The notes below the pieces were generated by a model that saw only the letters and a program-made list of their open reading frames with translations, made no database searches and was not told the origin of the DNA. A stretch of 6,558 nucleotides of DNA from Pseudomonadota bacterium (lineage in GTDB: Bacteria; Pseudomonadota; Alphaproteobacteria; Rhizobiales; Beijerinckiaceae): contig JAEXUU010000687.1 of assembly GCA_023452965.1 (NCBI GenBank), forward strand, positions 1 through 6,558, written 5' to 3'. Position 1 is the first letter of the stretch, and every line of letters begins with the position of its first letter. Below are positions 1 to 5,707 of the stretch, piece after piece. Position numbers and translations under genes: made by a program.

Positions 1-77
1 TTGAAGCTCTCTGACTTCAGCATCAGCTCGATGCTTTGGGCGGTTGCGCTATCGTCTTCGATCAGCAGAACCCGCAT
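1..77 (-). CDS. ctrA: CtrA response regulator, N-terminal 25 codons (cut by window edge)
   Basis: Read on the minus strand from the ATG at 77-75, the translation begins [20 protein letters not shown], the start of an OmpR-type receiver domain. The acidic pair E7-D8-D9 follows the first beta strand, as in the phosphorylation pocket of response regulators, and this N-terminus closely matches CtrA, the alphaproteobacterial cell-cycle master regulator. CtrA is a DNA-binding response regulator, phosphorylated through the CckA-ChpT relay in Caulobacter, that controls flagellar, division and methylation genes. Only the first part of the receiver is present; the phospho-acceptor Asp and the winged-helix domain lie outside the window. 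Divergence from fliI across a spacer with GANTC sites supports the identity. Another OmpR-family regulator is possible but less likely. Confidence 0.9.
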   Translation of the reverse strand, partial: MRVLLIEDDSATAQSIELMLKSESF

Positions 78-118
78 GTCACGTCCCCAATTTCGCCCCG
101 AGGCCAGCGATCCGAATT

Positions 119-123
119 GACTC
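119..123. promoter_or_regulatory. GANTC (CcrM methylation) site proximal to ctrA
   Basis: The sequence GACTC lies 42-46 bp upstream of the ctrA start codon, where a core promoter could be. GANTC is the recognition sequence of CcrM, the cell-cycle-regulated adenine methyltransferase of alphaproteobacteria, and hemimethylation of such a site gates ctrA P1 in Caulobacter. The motif is certain; its function here is inferred. Confidence 0.5.
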
Positions 124-199
124 CGCCCCGAACCCCCACGGCCCTGGACGGCGAAAGCTTGCCTGATGAAACGCCACGCGACACGCTACGGGGAAATGG

Positions 200-214
200 T
201 TAACAAACCCTGAT
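200..214 (+). promoter_or_regulatory. Candidate CtrA box (TTAA-N7-TGAT) overlapping a GANTC site
   Basis: TTAAC at 200-204 begins a TTAA-N7-TGAT arrangement, matching 6 of the 8 fixed bases of the CtrA consensus TTAA-N7-TTAA. The second half overlaps a GATTC (GANTC) site at 212-216. Overlap of a possible CtrA site with a methylation site beside ctrA itself would fit autoregulation, but the second half-site is poor. Confidence 0.3.
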
Positions 215-264
215 TCCCGGGCGCAAGCGCTTCTTCGGAGAAAGCTAACGATCCTTGTCGAGGT

Positions 265-269
265 GAGTC
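265..269. promoter_or_regulatory. GANTC (CcrM methylation) site in the middle of the ctrA/fliI spacer
   Basis: GAGTC lies just upstream of a TTGACA hexamer (274-279). Together with the sites at 119-123 and 212-216 it makes three GANTC motifs in 345 bp, roughly two to three times the number expected by chance at this base composition. Confidence 0.4.
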
Positions 270-291
270 GAATTTGACACGGATCGATCTG

Positions 292-323
292 GCTTCAGCC
301 GCGAAAGCGCCCTTCGCGGAAGC
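292..323. repeat. Inverted repeat / hairpin upstream of fliI
   Basis: A perfect 7-bp inverted repeat, CCGCGAA (299-305) and TTCGCGG (313-319), encloses a 7-nt loop. After a 3-nt bulge (296-298) on the left side the stem continues as GCTT (292-295) with AAGC (320-323). It sits about 100 bp before the preferred fliI start, with no T-run on either side, so it looks more like an operator or a leader stem-loop than a terminator. No regulator can be named. Confidence 0.45.
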
Positions 324-422
324 TCGCCCCGAGGATTTGCCCGAAAACGGCACCTCCCAGCGGCATAGCTTCGAAACGCAGTGTTAATCACAGAGGTAAA
401 TGAAAGGTTGACGGCAGGCATC

Positions 423-1763
423 ATGAGCGGTGCGCAACGCGATCCCGAACGGCTTTCCCACCTCACCGCCATCATCGGTGGCATCGAGGGCACGACCGTC
501 TATGGCCGGGTCACCGCCGTCCGCGGCCTGATGGTCGAGGTTTCCGGACCGATCTCGGCGATGAGCCTCGGCGGGCGCGTCGGCATCGAAATCGCCGCCG
601 GCACCCGGATTCCCTGCGAAGTCATCGGTTTTTCGGGCGACAAGGCCCTGGTCATGCCCTTCGGCGGGCTCGACGGCGTCCGGCGCGGCTGCCCCGCCTA
701 TGTCGAGCGCACGGTGCCGGGCCTGCGCCCGACCTCCGCATGGCTCGGCCGCGTCGTCGACGCGCTCGGCCGGCCTGTGGATGGCGGCCCGGCCCTGCCG
801 CTCGGCGAGAGGACGATCCCCTTCCGCAACGACCCGCCGCCGGCCCATGCGAGGCGCCGCGTCGGCCCGCCGCTCGATCTCGGCGTGCGGGCGCTCAACC
901 CCTTCCTGACCTGCTGCCTCGGCCAGCGCATGGGCATCTTCGCCGGCTCCGGCGTCGGCAAATCGGTGCTGCTATCGATGTTGGCGCGCTATGCCCGCGC
1001 CGACGTCAACATCATCGGCCTGGTCGGCGAGCGCGGCCGCGAGGTCCAGGAATTCCTGCAGGACGATCTCGGGCCGGACGGACTCGCCCGCTCGGTCGTC
1101 GTCGTCGCCACCTCGGACGAACCGGCGCTGATGCGCAAGCAGGCGGCGCTGACGACGCTGGCGCTGGCCGAGTTCTTCCGCGACCAGGGCCTGCAGGTGA
1201 GGTGCCTGATGGACTCGGTCACCCGCTTCGCGATGGCGATGCGGGAGATCGGCCTCGCCGCCGGCGAGCCGCCGACCACCAAGGGCTACACGCCGACGGT
1301 CTTCGCCGAATTGCCGCGCCTGCTCGAACGGGCGGGCCCCGGCACCGGCGACGGCGCCATCACGGGCCTGTTCACCGTGCTCGTCGATGGCGGCGACCAT
1401 GACGAGCCGGTCGCCGACGCGGTGCGCGGCATTCTCGACGGCCATATCGTGATGGAACGCGGCATTGCCGAACGGGGCCGCTATCCGGCGGTGAACGTGC
1501 TGAAATCGGTGTCGCGTACCATGCCGCGCTCCTGCGACCCGGCCTATTATCCGGTCGTCCAGAAGGCTCGCGCCACACTCGCGACCTATGCCGACATGGA
1601 GGAGCTGATTCGCCTCGGCGCCTATCGCCAGGGCGCCTCCGCCGAGGTCGACGAGGCGATCCGCCTCAACCCCGAGCTCGAGGCCTTCCTGAAACAGGCC
1701 AAGGACGAGGCGACGGGGCTGGGCGACGGCTATGCCAGGCTCGCCCGCATCATGGGGATGTGA
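423..1763 (+). CDS. fliI: Flagellar type III export ATPase FliI
   Basis: FliI is the cytoplasmic ATPase that, with FliH and FliJ, energises export of flagellar axial proteins through the type III apparatus. The 446-residue product has the usual length and the F1-ATPase-beta-like architecture. An N-terminal beta-barrel domain covers about 20-90. The P-loop AGSGVGKS is at 174-181, followed by GERGREV at 202-208 with the catalytic-type Glu203. The Walker B strand ends at Asp264 in LMDSVTRFA, and the signature region [18 protein letters not shown] spans 288-305. The C-terminal helical domain covers about 370-446. ATG 423 was chosen because it gives normal family length. In-frame alternatives are TTG 408, preceded by AGAGG at 392-396, and GTG 381 without a ribosome binding site; none has an ideal Shine-Dalgarno. 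The gene is divergent from ctrA and convergent with the next gene, 12 bp away. Confidence 0.95.
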   Translation: MSGAQRDPERLSHLTAIIGGIEGTTVYGRVTAVRGLMVEVSGPISAMSLGGRVGIEIAAGTRIPCEVIGFSGDKALVMPFGGLDGVRRGCPAYVERTVPGLRPTSAWLGRVVDALGRPVDGGPALPLGERTIPFRNDPPPAHARRRVGPPLDLGVRALNPFLTCCLGQRMGIFAGSGVGKSVLLSMLARYARADVNIIGLVGERGREVQEFLQDDLGPDGLARSVVVVATSDEPALMRKQAALTTLALAEFFRDQGLQVRCLMDSVTRFAMAMREIGLAAGEPPTTKGYTPTVFAELPRLLERAGPGTGDGAITGLFTVLVDGGDHDEPVADAVRGILDGHIVMERGIAERGRYPAVNVLKSVSRTMPRSCDPAYYPVVQKARATLATYADMEELIRLGAYRQGASAEVDEAIRLNPELEAFLKQAKDEATGLGDGYARLARIMGM

Positions 1764-1775
1764 GCACCGCTCTTC

Positions 1776-2363
1776 TCAAGCTCTGGCGAAATAGCCGAGC
1801 AGCGCCTGGGCCTGCGGGGAGGACCAGTCCGCCTCCCCGAGAATATAGCCTCGCACTCCGCCGCGCGGATCGACCGCATAGGTGATCGGCTGGCCTTCGG
1901 AAAGCGAGAACGGCGATTCGCTGCCATCGTCGCGCGGCGCCGAGAGCCGCGTGCCGCCATGGTCGAGGAAGACCGGAAGCCGCTTGACGCCGAGCCGGGC
2001 GAGATAGGACCTCACATGCGCCGGCTCGCGCTCGTCGGTGGCGATCGTCAGGAGATCGATCCCGCCCTGCCGCAACTGCGCCAACTGACGTTCGAAGCGC
2101 GGCAGCTCGATCCGGCAGACCGGGCACCAGGTCGCCCAGAGATAGACCAAGGTGACCTTCCCGTTTGTCGGCTTCGCCAGAGCCGGCTTGCCGTCCAGCC
2201 GCGCCAGCGCCAGCGGCGTCATGGTGACGACCGGGTCTAGCTCCCTGAACTGATAGCGCGAGGTGCGGAAGACCGGCGGACGCTCGCCGGCCTTAGCCGG
2301 GATGGCGAGCCCGGCGAGCAAGGTCGGAAGGACCACGCGGCGGGAGAAGAGTGGAAGCGGCAT
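1776..2363 (-). CDS. TlpA/ResA-like thioredoxin-fold protein, exported
   Basis: This 195-residue protein is probably a periplasmic thiol-disulfide oxidoreductase of the TlpA/ResA/AlkC-TSA-like group, which in other bacteria keeps partner cysteines reduced, for example in cytochrome c or cytochrome oxidase assembly. The N-terminus has SRRVVLP at 7-13, a weak twin-arginine-like motif, then a short hydrophobic stretch (about 10-23) and a possible AKA signal peptidase site at 23-25. The active site is WATWCPVC (76-83), giving a CPVC redox pair at Cys80 and Cys83. GQPITYAVD at 157-165 supplies the cis-proline, Pro159. No haem-assembly gene is nearby, so the partner is unknown. The ATG at 2363 has only a weak ribosome binding site. 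The gene converges on fliI, with 12 bp between them, and lies downstream of the MFS gene on the same strand, separated by 148 bp that contain a hairpin. Confidence 0.85.
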   Translation of the reverse strand: MPLPLFSRRVVLPTLLAGLAIPAKAGERPPVFRTSRYQFRELDPVVTMTPLALARLDGKPALAKPTNGKVTLVYLWATWCPVCRIELPRFERQLAQLRQGGIDLLTIATDEREPAHVRSYLARLGVKRLPVFLDHGGTRLSAPRDDGSESPFSLSEGQPITYAVDPRGGVRGYILGEADWSSPQAQALLGYFARA

Positions 2364-2422
2364 CGGGCTCGGGAGTTTCTCAGTAGATCCACGCGCCTCG
2401 CCGGGGCGGTGGCGCGATCATC

Positions 2423-2459
2423 CGGCAACCGCGGAAACTGCGGCACAGAACCGTTGCCG
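2423..2459 (-). terminator. Nested stem-loop between the MFS gene and the TlpA-like gene
   Basis: A perfect 7-bp inverted repeat, CGGCAAC (2423-2429) and GTTGCCG (2453-2459), encloses a second stem-loop, CCGC (2429-2432) with GCGG (2440-2443) around GGAAACT. The two share C2429, so they form a nested or competing structure. It begins about 53 nt past the MFS stop codon on the minus strand and lies 60 nt before the TlpA-like start. There is no T-run, so intrinsic termination is uncertain; it may separate the two transcripts or act in the leader of the second. Confidence 0.4.
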
Positions 2460-2511
2460 CCCTAACACGGCACGCTCAAGGCACCAGCCGCGACATTTGC
2501 GCCCGCCAGTC

Positions 2512-3813
2512 TCAAGTCCTGAGGCGACGCACCAGCGCGACCATCGCCAGCAGCGCCGCGAACTGGATCATGGCCGAGATGTAGAGCGTTCCGGACGGGC
2601 CGATCCGCTCGATCATCAACGCGAACAGCAGTGGCGCGGCCGCGAAGGTCAGGTTCTGCGGAACCGCAAGCCGCCCCAACATGCTGCCGAATCCGTGCCG
2701 GCCGAACAGCGCCAGCGGCAAGGTCGCGCGGGCGACCGCTATCACCCCCATCGCAGCGTTGAACAACAGGATGAAGGCGACCGCGACCGGAGCAGCCCCC
2801 GGCGCGAGCGCCATCAGCAGGCAGGACAGCGGTCCGAGCGCGAGCCCCCCGAGCGCGACGCGCTCGACCGGCAGCCGATGGCCCGCCACCGCATCGATGG
2901 CCCGGGCGACAAGGGTCGCAGGGCCGCTGAGTGTGGCGATCGCCACCGCAGTGGCATTGCTGAGCCCGGCGTTCTGCATCAGCCCGATCACGTGCAGCGG
3001 CAGCCCCCAGGAGACAAGGCCGCTGGCGGAGAAGCTCAGTGCCATCAGCCAGAAGGTCGCGCGCCGTGCCGATGGCGGCACCCGGCCTTCATCGGCAGTC
3101 TCCTGCCCGGCATCGACAGTTTCGCCCGTAGGCTTCATCCGGTAGCGCGGGATGGCAAGGTGGATGGGCAGGACGATGAAGAGCTGGATCGCCGCGAAAA
3201 TCAGGAGGCAGACGCGCCAGCCATAAGCGGCGGTCAGCGCCGCCGTCAGCGGCCAGAACACGCTGGAGGCGAGCCCGGTCACCAGCATCATCAGGCCGAT
3301 GACCTTGCGCGTGCGCTCGCCCATCAATTGCGCCACCGTGACGTTGCCGGTGTTGGCGAGTTGCATCGCGTGGCCGATGCCGATGACGAACCAGGTCGCC
3401 AGATAGCTTATCGGCCCCTGCACCTGCGAGAGCAAAGCGAGTCCGATCGCGGCGATCACCGCACCGACGCACATCGCCTGGCGCGTGCCACGCTGGTCGA
3501 GATGACGCCCGAGCGACGGCGAGAGCGCGGCGCCGGTGATCAGCAGGATGGTCACCCCGCTGAAGACCACCGCCGGGCCGAGGCCGAGATCGCGGTCGAG
3601 ATAGGCCGCAAGGACCGATGGCGAATAGTAGATCGAACCCCAGCCGATGATCCGGGTGAGGGCGAGGCCGGCAAGCAGCGGCCCATATTGGGGAAGACGG
3701 AAAGGGCCGGGCAAGACGATGGTCCCGCAGCACTTTTGCTGCTGATTCTTGATAACGCCGAGACTAGGCGAGGCCGCGTCCGGTCGGCAGGCTCCATGGC
3801 GCAGATGCAACAT
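2512..3813 (-). CDS. Major facilitator superfamily transporter (substrate unknown)
   Basis: This 433-residue inner-membrane protein has about 12 hydrophobic segments in two groups of six, with a hydrophilic central loop at about 222-252, the standard MFS layout. The first helix contains LTRIIGWGSIYY (52-63), typical of a large group of uncharacterised MFS permeases. A motif-A-like loop, GRHLDQRGTR (102-111), lies between helices 2 and 3. The substrate cannot be deduced. The start is doubtful: the ATG at 3813 has no visible ribosome binding site and adds a cysteine-containing, polar leader (KNQQQKCC at 22-29). An in-frame TTG at residue 34 (3714-3712), preceded by GGGA, would give a 400-residue protein with helix 1 near its N-terminus. 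The gene is divergent from fliJ and lies upstream of the TlpA-like gene on the same strand. Confidence 0.88.
   Translation of the reverse strand: MLHLRHGACRPDAASPSLGVIKNQQQKCCGTIVLPGPFRLPQYGPLLAGLALTRIIGWGSIYYSPSVLAAYLDRDLGLGPAVVFSGVTILLITGAALSPSLGRHLDQRGTRQAMCVGAVIAAIGLALLSQVQGPISYLATWFVIGIGHAMQLANTGNVTVAQLMGERTRKVIGLMMLVTGLASSVFWPLTAALTAAYGWRVCLLIFAAIQLFIVLPIHLAIPRYRMKPTGETVDAGQETADEGRVPPSARRATFWLMALSFSASGLVSWGLPLHVIGLMQNAGLSNATAVAIATLSGPATLVARAIDAVAGHRLPVERVALGGLALGPLSCLLMALAPGAAPVAVAFILLFNAAMGVIAVARATLPLALFGRHGFGSMLGRLAVPQNLTFAAAPLLFALMIERIGPSGTLYISAMIQFAALLAMVALVRRLRT
3727..3742. repeat. Small hairpin in the doubtful 5' end of the MFS gene
   Basis: GCAGCA (3727-3732) and TGCTGC (3737-3742) form a perfect 6-bp stem with a 4-nt loop. 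If translation starts at the ATG at 3813 this is coding (part of QQQKCC). If it starts at the TTG at 3714 it lies in the leader just before the possible ribosome binding site. Confidence 0.3.
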
Positions 3814-3949
3814 GCGTCAAATGCGGCCATTGCCGGTAAGGAACGGTCAACCTCCTTGCGCCATTGTCCTTTTCGTCTCGCGTAAGTCGTTCGGGCGCCG
3901 TGCCGAGGGGTTGGCACGCCGCCATGCGTAATCAGGAGTAAGAGCCGAC
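3814..3949. promoter_or_regulatory. Divergent MFS / fliJ spacer with inverted repeat and fliJ ribosome binding site
   Basis: These 136 bp must hold the fliJ promoter, because the upstream gene runs the other way. CGTGCC (3899-3904) and GGCACG (3913-3918) form a perfect 6-bp inverted repeat with an 8-nt spacer, centred about 41 bp before the fliJ start. AGGAG at 3934-3938, 11 nt before the ATG, is a good ribosome binding site and fixes the fliJ start. No clear -35/-10 pair was found for either direction. Confidence 0.5.
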
Positions 3950-4363
3950 ATGAAGTCGCGAGAGACCCTTTTGCGTCTCAAACGGTTCCAGGTGGACGAG
4001 AAGCGCCGCCGCGTGAGCCAGATCGAGATGATGATCGCCGAGTTCCACCGGATGGCGGGCGATCTGGATCGCGAGATCCAGAACGAGGAAAGCCGCGCCG
4101 GGATCTCCGATCCCGCCCATTTCGCGTACCCGACCTATGCCAAGGCGGCGCTCGGTCGCCGGGATAATCTGCGCCAGTCGGCCGACAACCTGCAGGGCCA
4201 GCTCGAAGAGGCAAAGGGTGAGTTGCAGGAGGCCTTCGAGGAGATGAAGAAGGTCGAGATCCTCGAGGACCGCGAGCGCGCCACCGAGCGTGCCGCCGAC
4301 GCCGCCCGCGATCAGGCGATGATGGACTCGATCGGCCTGCGCTCCTCGCGCCCCGGCATGTAA
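3950..4363 (+). CDS. fliJ: Flagellar export protein FliJ
   Basis: FliJ is the small cytoplasmic coiled-coil subunit that sits in the pore of the FliI hexamer, like the gamma stalk of F1-ATPase, and couples it to the export gate protein FlhA; it has also been proposed as a chaperone escort. The 137-residue product begins MKSRETLLRLKRFQVDEKRR, characteristic of alphaproteobacterial FliJ. It is almost entirely charged alpha-helix: heptad-like stretches at about 5-45 and 70-120 form the antiparallel coiled coil, with a short break around 48-62 (AGISDPAHFAYPTY). Length is normal for the family. The AGGAG at 3934-3938 supports the start. Unlike many relatives, where fliJ directly follows fliI, here about 2.2 kb of oppositely oriented genes lie between them, so fliJ needs its own promoter. 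Confidence 0.92.
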   Translation: MKSRETLLRLKRFQVDEKRRRVSQIEMMIAEFHRMAGDLDREIQNEESRAGISDPAHFAYPTYAKAALGRRDNLRQSADNLQGQLEEAKGELQEAFEEMKKVEILEDRERATERAADAARDQAMMDSIGLRSSRPGM

Positions 4364-4372
4364 GCCCACAGT

Positions 4373-4399
4373 CGCATCATTCGATCACCGGATGATGCG
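4373..4399. terminator. Stem-loop between convergent fliJ and GNAT genes
   Basis: Bases 4373-4383 pair with 4389-4399 to form an 11-bp stem (ten Watson-Crick pairs and one T-G wobble at 4381/4391) around the 5-nt loop ATCAC. It begins 10 nt after the fliJ stop codon and overlaps the last codons and stop of the GNAT gene. There is no T-run, so its strength is uncertain. The position between converging genes and the length of the stem suggest a transcription end or 3' RNA-stability element for fliJ. Confidence 0.6.
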
Positions 4400-4991
4400 G
4401 CACGGAGGCTCGCGGCATATGGCCCGCGAGCCTTGGATCGTCGACCACCTCGACGCTGCGCTTGAACGCCCTGAATCCGGAGCGCTGGTAGAATTCCGGC
4501 GCTCCCTGATGATCGAGCGTGCAGGTGTGTACCCAGAAGCGTGAGATCGGCCGGGCCCAGGCCAGTTCCAGCGCCCGGTTCATCAGCCAGCGCCCCGCGC
4601 CCTTGCCGAGCACGCTTTCCTCCAGGCCGAAGAAGGCGAGCTCGCCCTCGCCCGCCTCGCGGAAGTCCAGCTCCAGCAATCCGACATCGCGCCCCTCGAG
4701 GCGCACGACGAAGCACAGCACCGCCGCGTCGCCGAGGATCGCCTCGCTATGGGCCGCCGGCTTGACCAGGCGGCTGAACCACATCCAGCGCTCGCCCAGC
4801 ACCCGGTACATGGCGAGATAACGCGCCGTGTCGGGCGCGCCGATCGGCTCCAGCGTCAACCCCTCGGTGCCCGGCGGGTCCTGCCTCACTGGCGGCGCGG
4901 CGGTCATTTCGAGCGAGGTGACGATGGCGGCGACCTTGCCCGGCGGCAGGTCGGTGACGCCGTTGAGGCTGATGGAAAAGGTCTCGGACAT
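4377..4991 (-). CDS. GNAT family N-acetyltransferase
   Basis: A 204-residue acyl-CoA-dependent acetyltransferase of the GNAT fold, acting in the cytoplasm on an unknown amine. An N-terminal lead of about 43 residues precedes the fold. Motif A is LGKGAGRWL at 128-136, giving the pyrophosphate-binding G131-A-G133, although the Arg/Gln that usually opens this motif is Leu128. Beta strand 5 continues as FWVHTCTLDH (152-161), seen in a widespread proteobacterial GNAT subgroup. FYQRSGF (167-173) is motif B, with Tyr168 the likely general acid. The ATG at 4991 has GGAG about 4 nt upstream. The gene is convergent with fliJ, 13 bp away, and divergent from the DUF305 gene. Nothing ties it to flagella. 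Confidence 0.87.
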   Translation of the reverse strand: MSETFSISLNGVTDLPPGKVAAIVTSLEMTAAPPVRQDPPGTEGLTLEPIGAPDTARYLAMYRVLGERWMWFSRLVKPAAHSEAILGDAAVLCFVVRLEGRDVGLLELDFREAGEGELAFFGLEESVLGKGAGRWLMNRALELAWARPISRFWVHTCTLDHQGAPEFYQRSGFRAFKRSVEVVDDPRLAGHMPRASVPHHPVIE

Positions 4992-5160
4992 GGGGCTCCG
5001 CCGGGGCGACGCCCGGGCTCGATTCGTTTCGCCGCGATCATGACATGATCCCGGCCCAACTGGACCAGGCCGGCTGTTCGTCCGGCAGCCCGCCCACAGG
5101 CGATGCCCGGCCTAACCCGGTACGCCCTGACGGCGGCCTAGTGCTTCGAAAGGATATTGT
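4992..5160. promoter_or_regulatory. Divergent GNAT / DUF305 spacer
   Basis: This 169-bp spacer must hold promoters for both flanking genes. It contains a GANTC site (5021-5025), the 15-bp palindrome at 5036-5050 and, immediately beside it, the inverted repeat CCGGCC (5051-5056) and GGCCGG (5068-5073). AAAGGA at 5149-5154, 6 nt before the ATG, is the ribosome binding site of the DUF305 gene. No clear -35/-10 pair was identified. Confidence 0.5.
5036..5050. promoter_or_regulatory. Perfect 15-bp palindrome, candidate operator
   Basis: GATCATG-A-CATGATC is a perfect 7-bp inverted repeat around one central base. It lies 45-59 bp upstream of the GNAT start, a promoter-like distance, and 111-125 bp upstream of the DUF305 start. 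Such symmetry is typical of sites bound by dimeric repressors such as GntR or TetR types. No regulator gene is present in the window. Confidence 0.45.
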
Positions 5161-5535
5161 ATGACCATCGACCGCAGGCTTTTCGCCGGTCTCGCCCTGT
5201 CCGGCGCCCTCGCCTCCACCGGCTCCGCCTTCGCCCAGAGCCATCAGGGCCACGGCAGCCATGGCGCCAGCGCCGCGGACAGCGCAGCGACCACCGCCTA
5301 CAAGGCGGTCAACGACAAGATGCACAAGGACATGATGGTTGCCTTCACCGGCGACGCCGATGCCGATTTCGTCCGCGGCATGATCCCGCACCACCAGGGC
5401 GCGATCGACATGGCCAAGGTCGTGCTTGCCCATGGCAAGGACCCGGAGCTGCGCAAGCTGGCGAATGCGATCATCACCGAACAGGAGAAGGAGATCGCCT
5501 TCATGCGGGACTGGCTCAAGAAGAACGGCCACTGA
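5161..5535 (+). CDS. Exported DUF305 family protein, probable copper-binding
   Basis: A 124-residue periplasmic protein. Residues 5-25 form a signal peptide (RR at 5-6, hydrophobic core about 7-19, AFA cleavage site at 23-25). A short His-rich linker (His28, His31, His34) leads to the DUF305 domain at about 45-120. The family core DFVRGMIPHHQGAIDMA lies at 69-85, with His77, His78, Met74 and Met84. Met54, His55, Met58, Met59, His91 and Met115 add further potential ligands on an all-helical fold of ferritin-like type. Some DUF305 proteins, such as CopM of Synechocystis, bind copper, and the Met/His pattern fits Cu(I)/Cu(II) binding. That function is inferred, and no copper ATPase or oxidase is in the window. 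AAAGGA at 5149-5154 supports the start. Confidence 0.88.
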   Translation: MTIDRRLFAGLALSGALASTGSAFAQSHQGHGSHGASAADSAATTAYKAVNDKMHKDMMVAFTGDADADFVRGMIPHHQGAIDMAKVVLAHGKDPELRKLANAIITEQEKEIAFMRDWLKKNGH

Positions 5536-5555
5536 CCGACCTTGCGGCAAGTGGC
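5528..5555 (+). terminator. Weak stem-loop at the end of the DUF305 gene
   Basis: GCCACT (5528-5533), spanning the last codons and stop, is the inverted repeat of AGTGGC (5550-5555). A smaller stem, CTTG-CGG-CAAG (5541-5551), competes with it. No T-run follows. It may mark the 3' end of the DUF305 transcript, but in GC-rich DNA such a stem can occur by chance. Confidence 0.25.
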
Positions 5556-5707
5556 TCGGCTGAAACGAAATACGGTCGCGCCGCTTGCCCTCGCTGCCGG
5601 CCGCTGGCAGAGAGAACGAACGCGACCCGCGCGGATTTCGCATGCGCCGGCTGCAGATTGCGCATAGCCTCGATACCTCCCTCGCCGTCCGGCCGCCTGC
5701 GGGTTTC
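5536..5707. other. Spacer between DUF305 and the LPG-synthase-TM gene
   Basis: This 172-bp spacer holds a GC-rich stem-loop: 5594-5600 pairs with 5604-5610, seven pairs including one G-T wobble, with the 3-nt loop CCG. An in-frame ATG at 5642 could lengthen the next gene by 22 codons. Nothing else was recognised, and no promoter could be assigned. Confidence 0.4.

Larger units (their letters stand above)
78..422. promoter_or_regulatory. Divergent ctrA / fliI control region
   Basis: This 345-bp spacer separates the ctrA start codon (minus) from the preferred fliI start (plus) and carries no convincing gene. It is less GC-rich than its flanks. It contains three GANTC sites (119-123, 212-216, 265-269), two TTAA-based CtrA-like half-sites (from 200 and at 384-387) and a strong inverted repeat (292-323). 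A TTGACA hexamer at 274-279 points towards fliI, but no good -10 follows it. In Caulobacter, ctrA promoters are controlled by CcrM methylation and CtrA feedback, so a dual control region is plausible. The actual transcription starts cannot be read from sequence. Confidence 0.6.

Noticed and set aside
274..302. Sigma-70 promoter for fliI with -35 TTGACA at 274-279
   Set aside because: No acceptable -10 hexamer occurs 16-18 bp downstream, so only the -35-like hexamer can be stated.
740..1402. 220-codon frame inside fliI on the plus strand
   Set aside because: It is an Arg/Ala/Pro-rich out-of-frame shadow within an intact FliI reading frame that has all its ATPase motifs.
1762..1772. Hairpin GAGC-ACC-GCTC at the fliI stop codon as a terminator
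   Set aside because: The 4-bp stem is too short and no T-run follows.
2263..3885. 540-codon open frame on the plus strand opposite the MFS gene
   Set aside because: Its translation is rich in Arg, Gln, Asp and His with no domain pattern, as expected for the antisense of a GC-rich membrane protein gene. The minus-strand frame has clear MFS helices.
3912..3927. Sigma-54 promoter upstream of fliJ (TGGCACG ... TGC)
   Set aside because: The GG and GC elements are 13 bp apart rather than the strict 12, the -12 element is poor, and the start would fall in the ribosome binding site.
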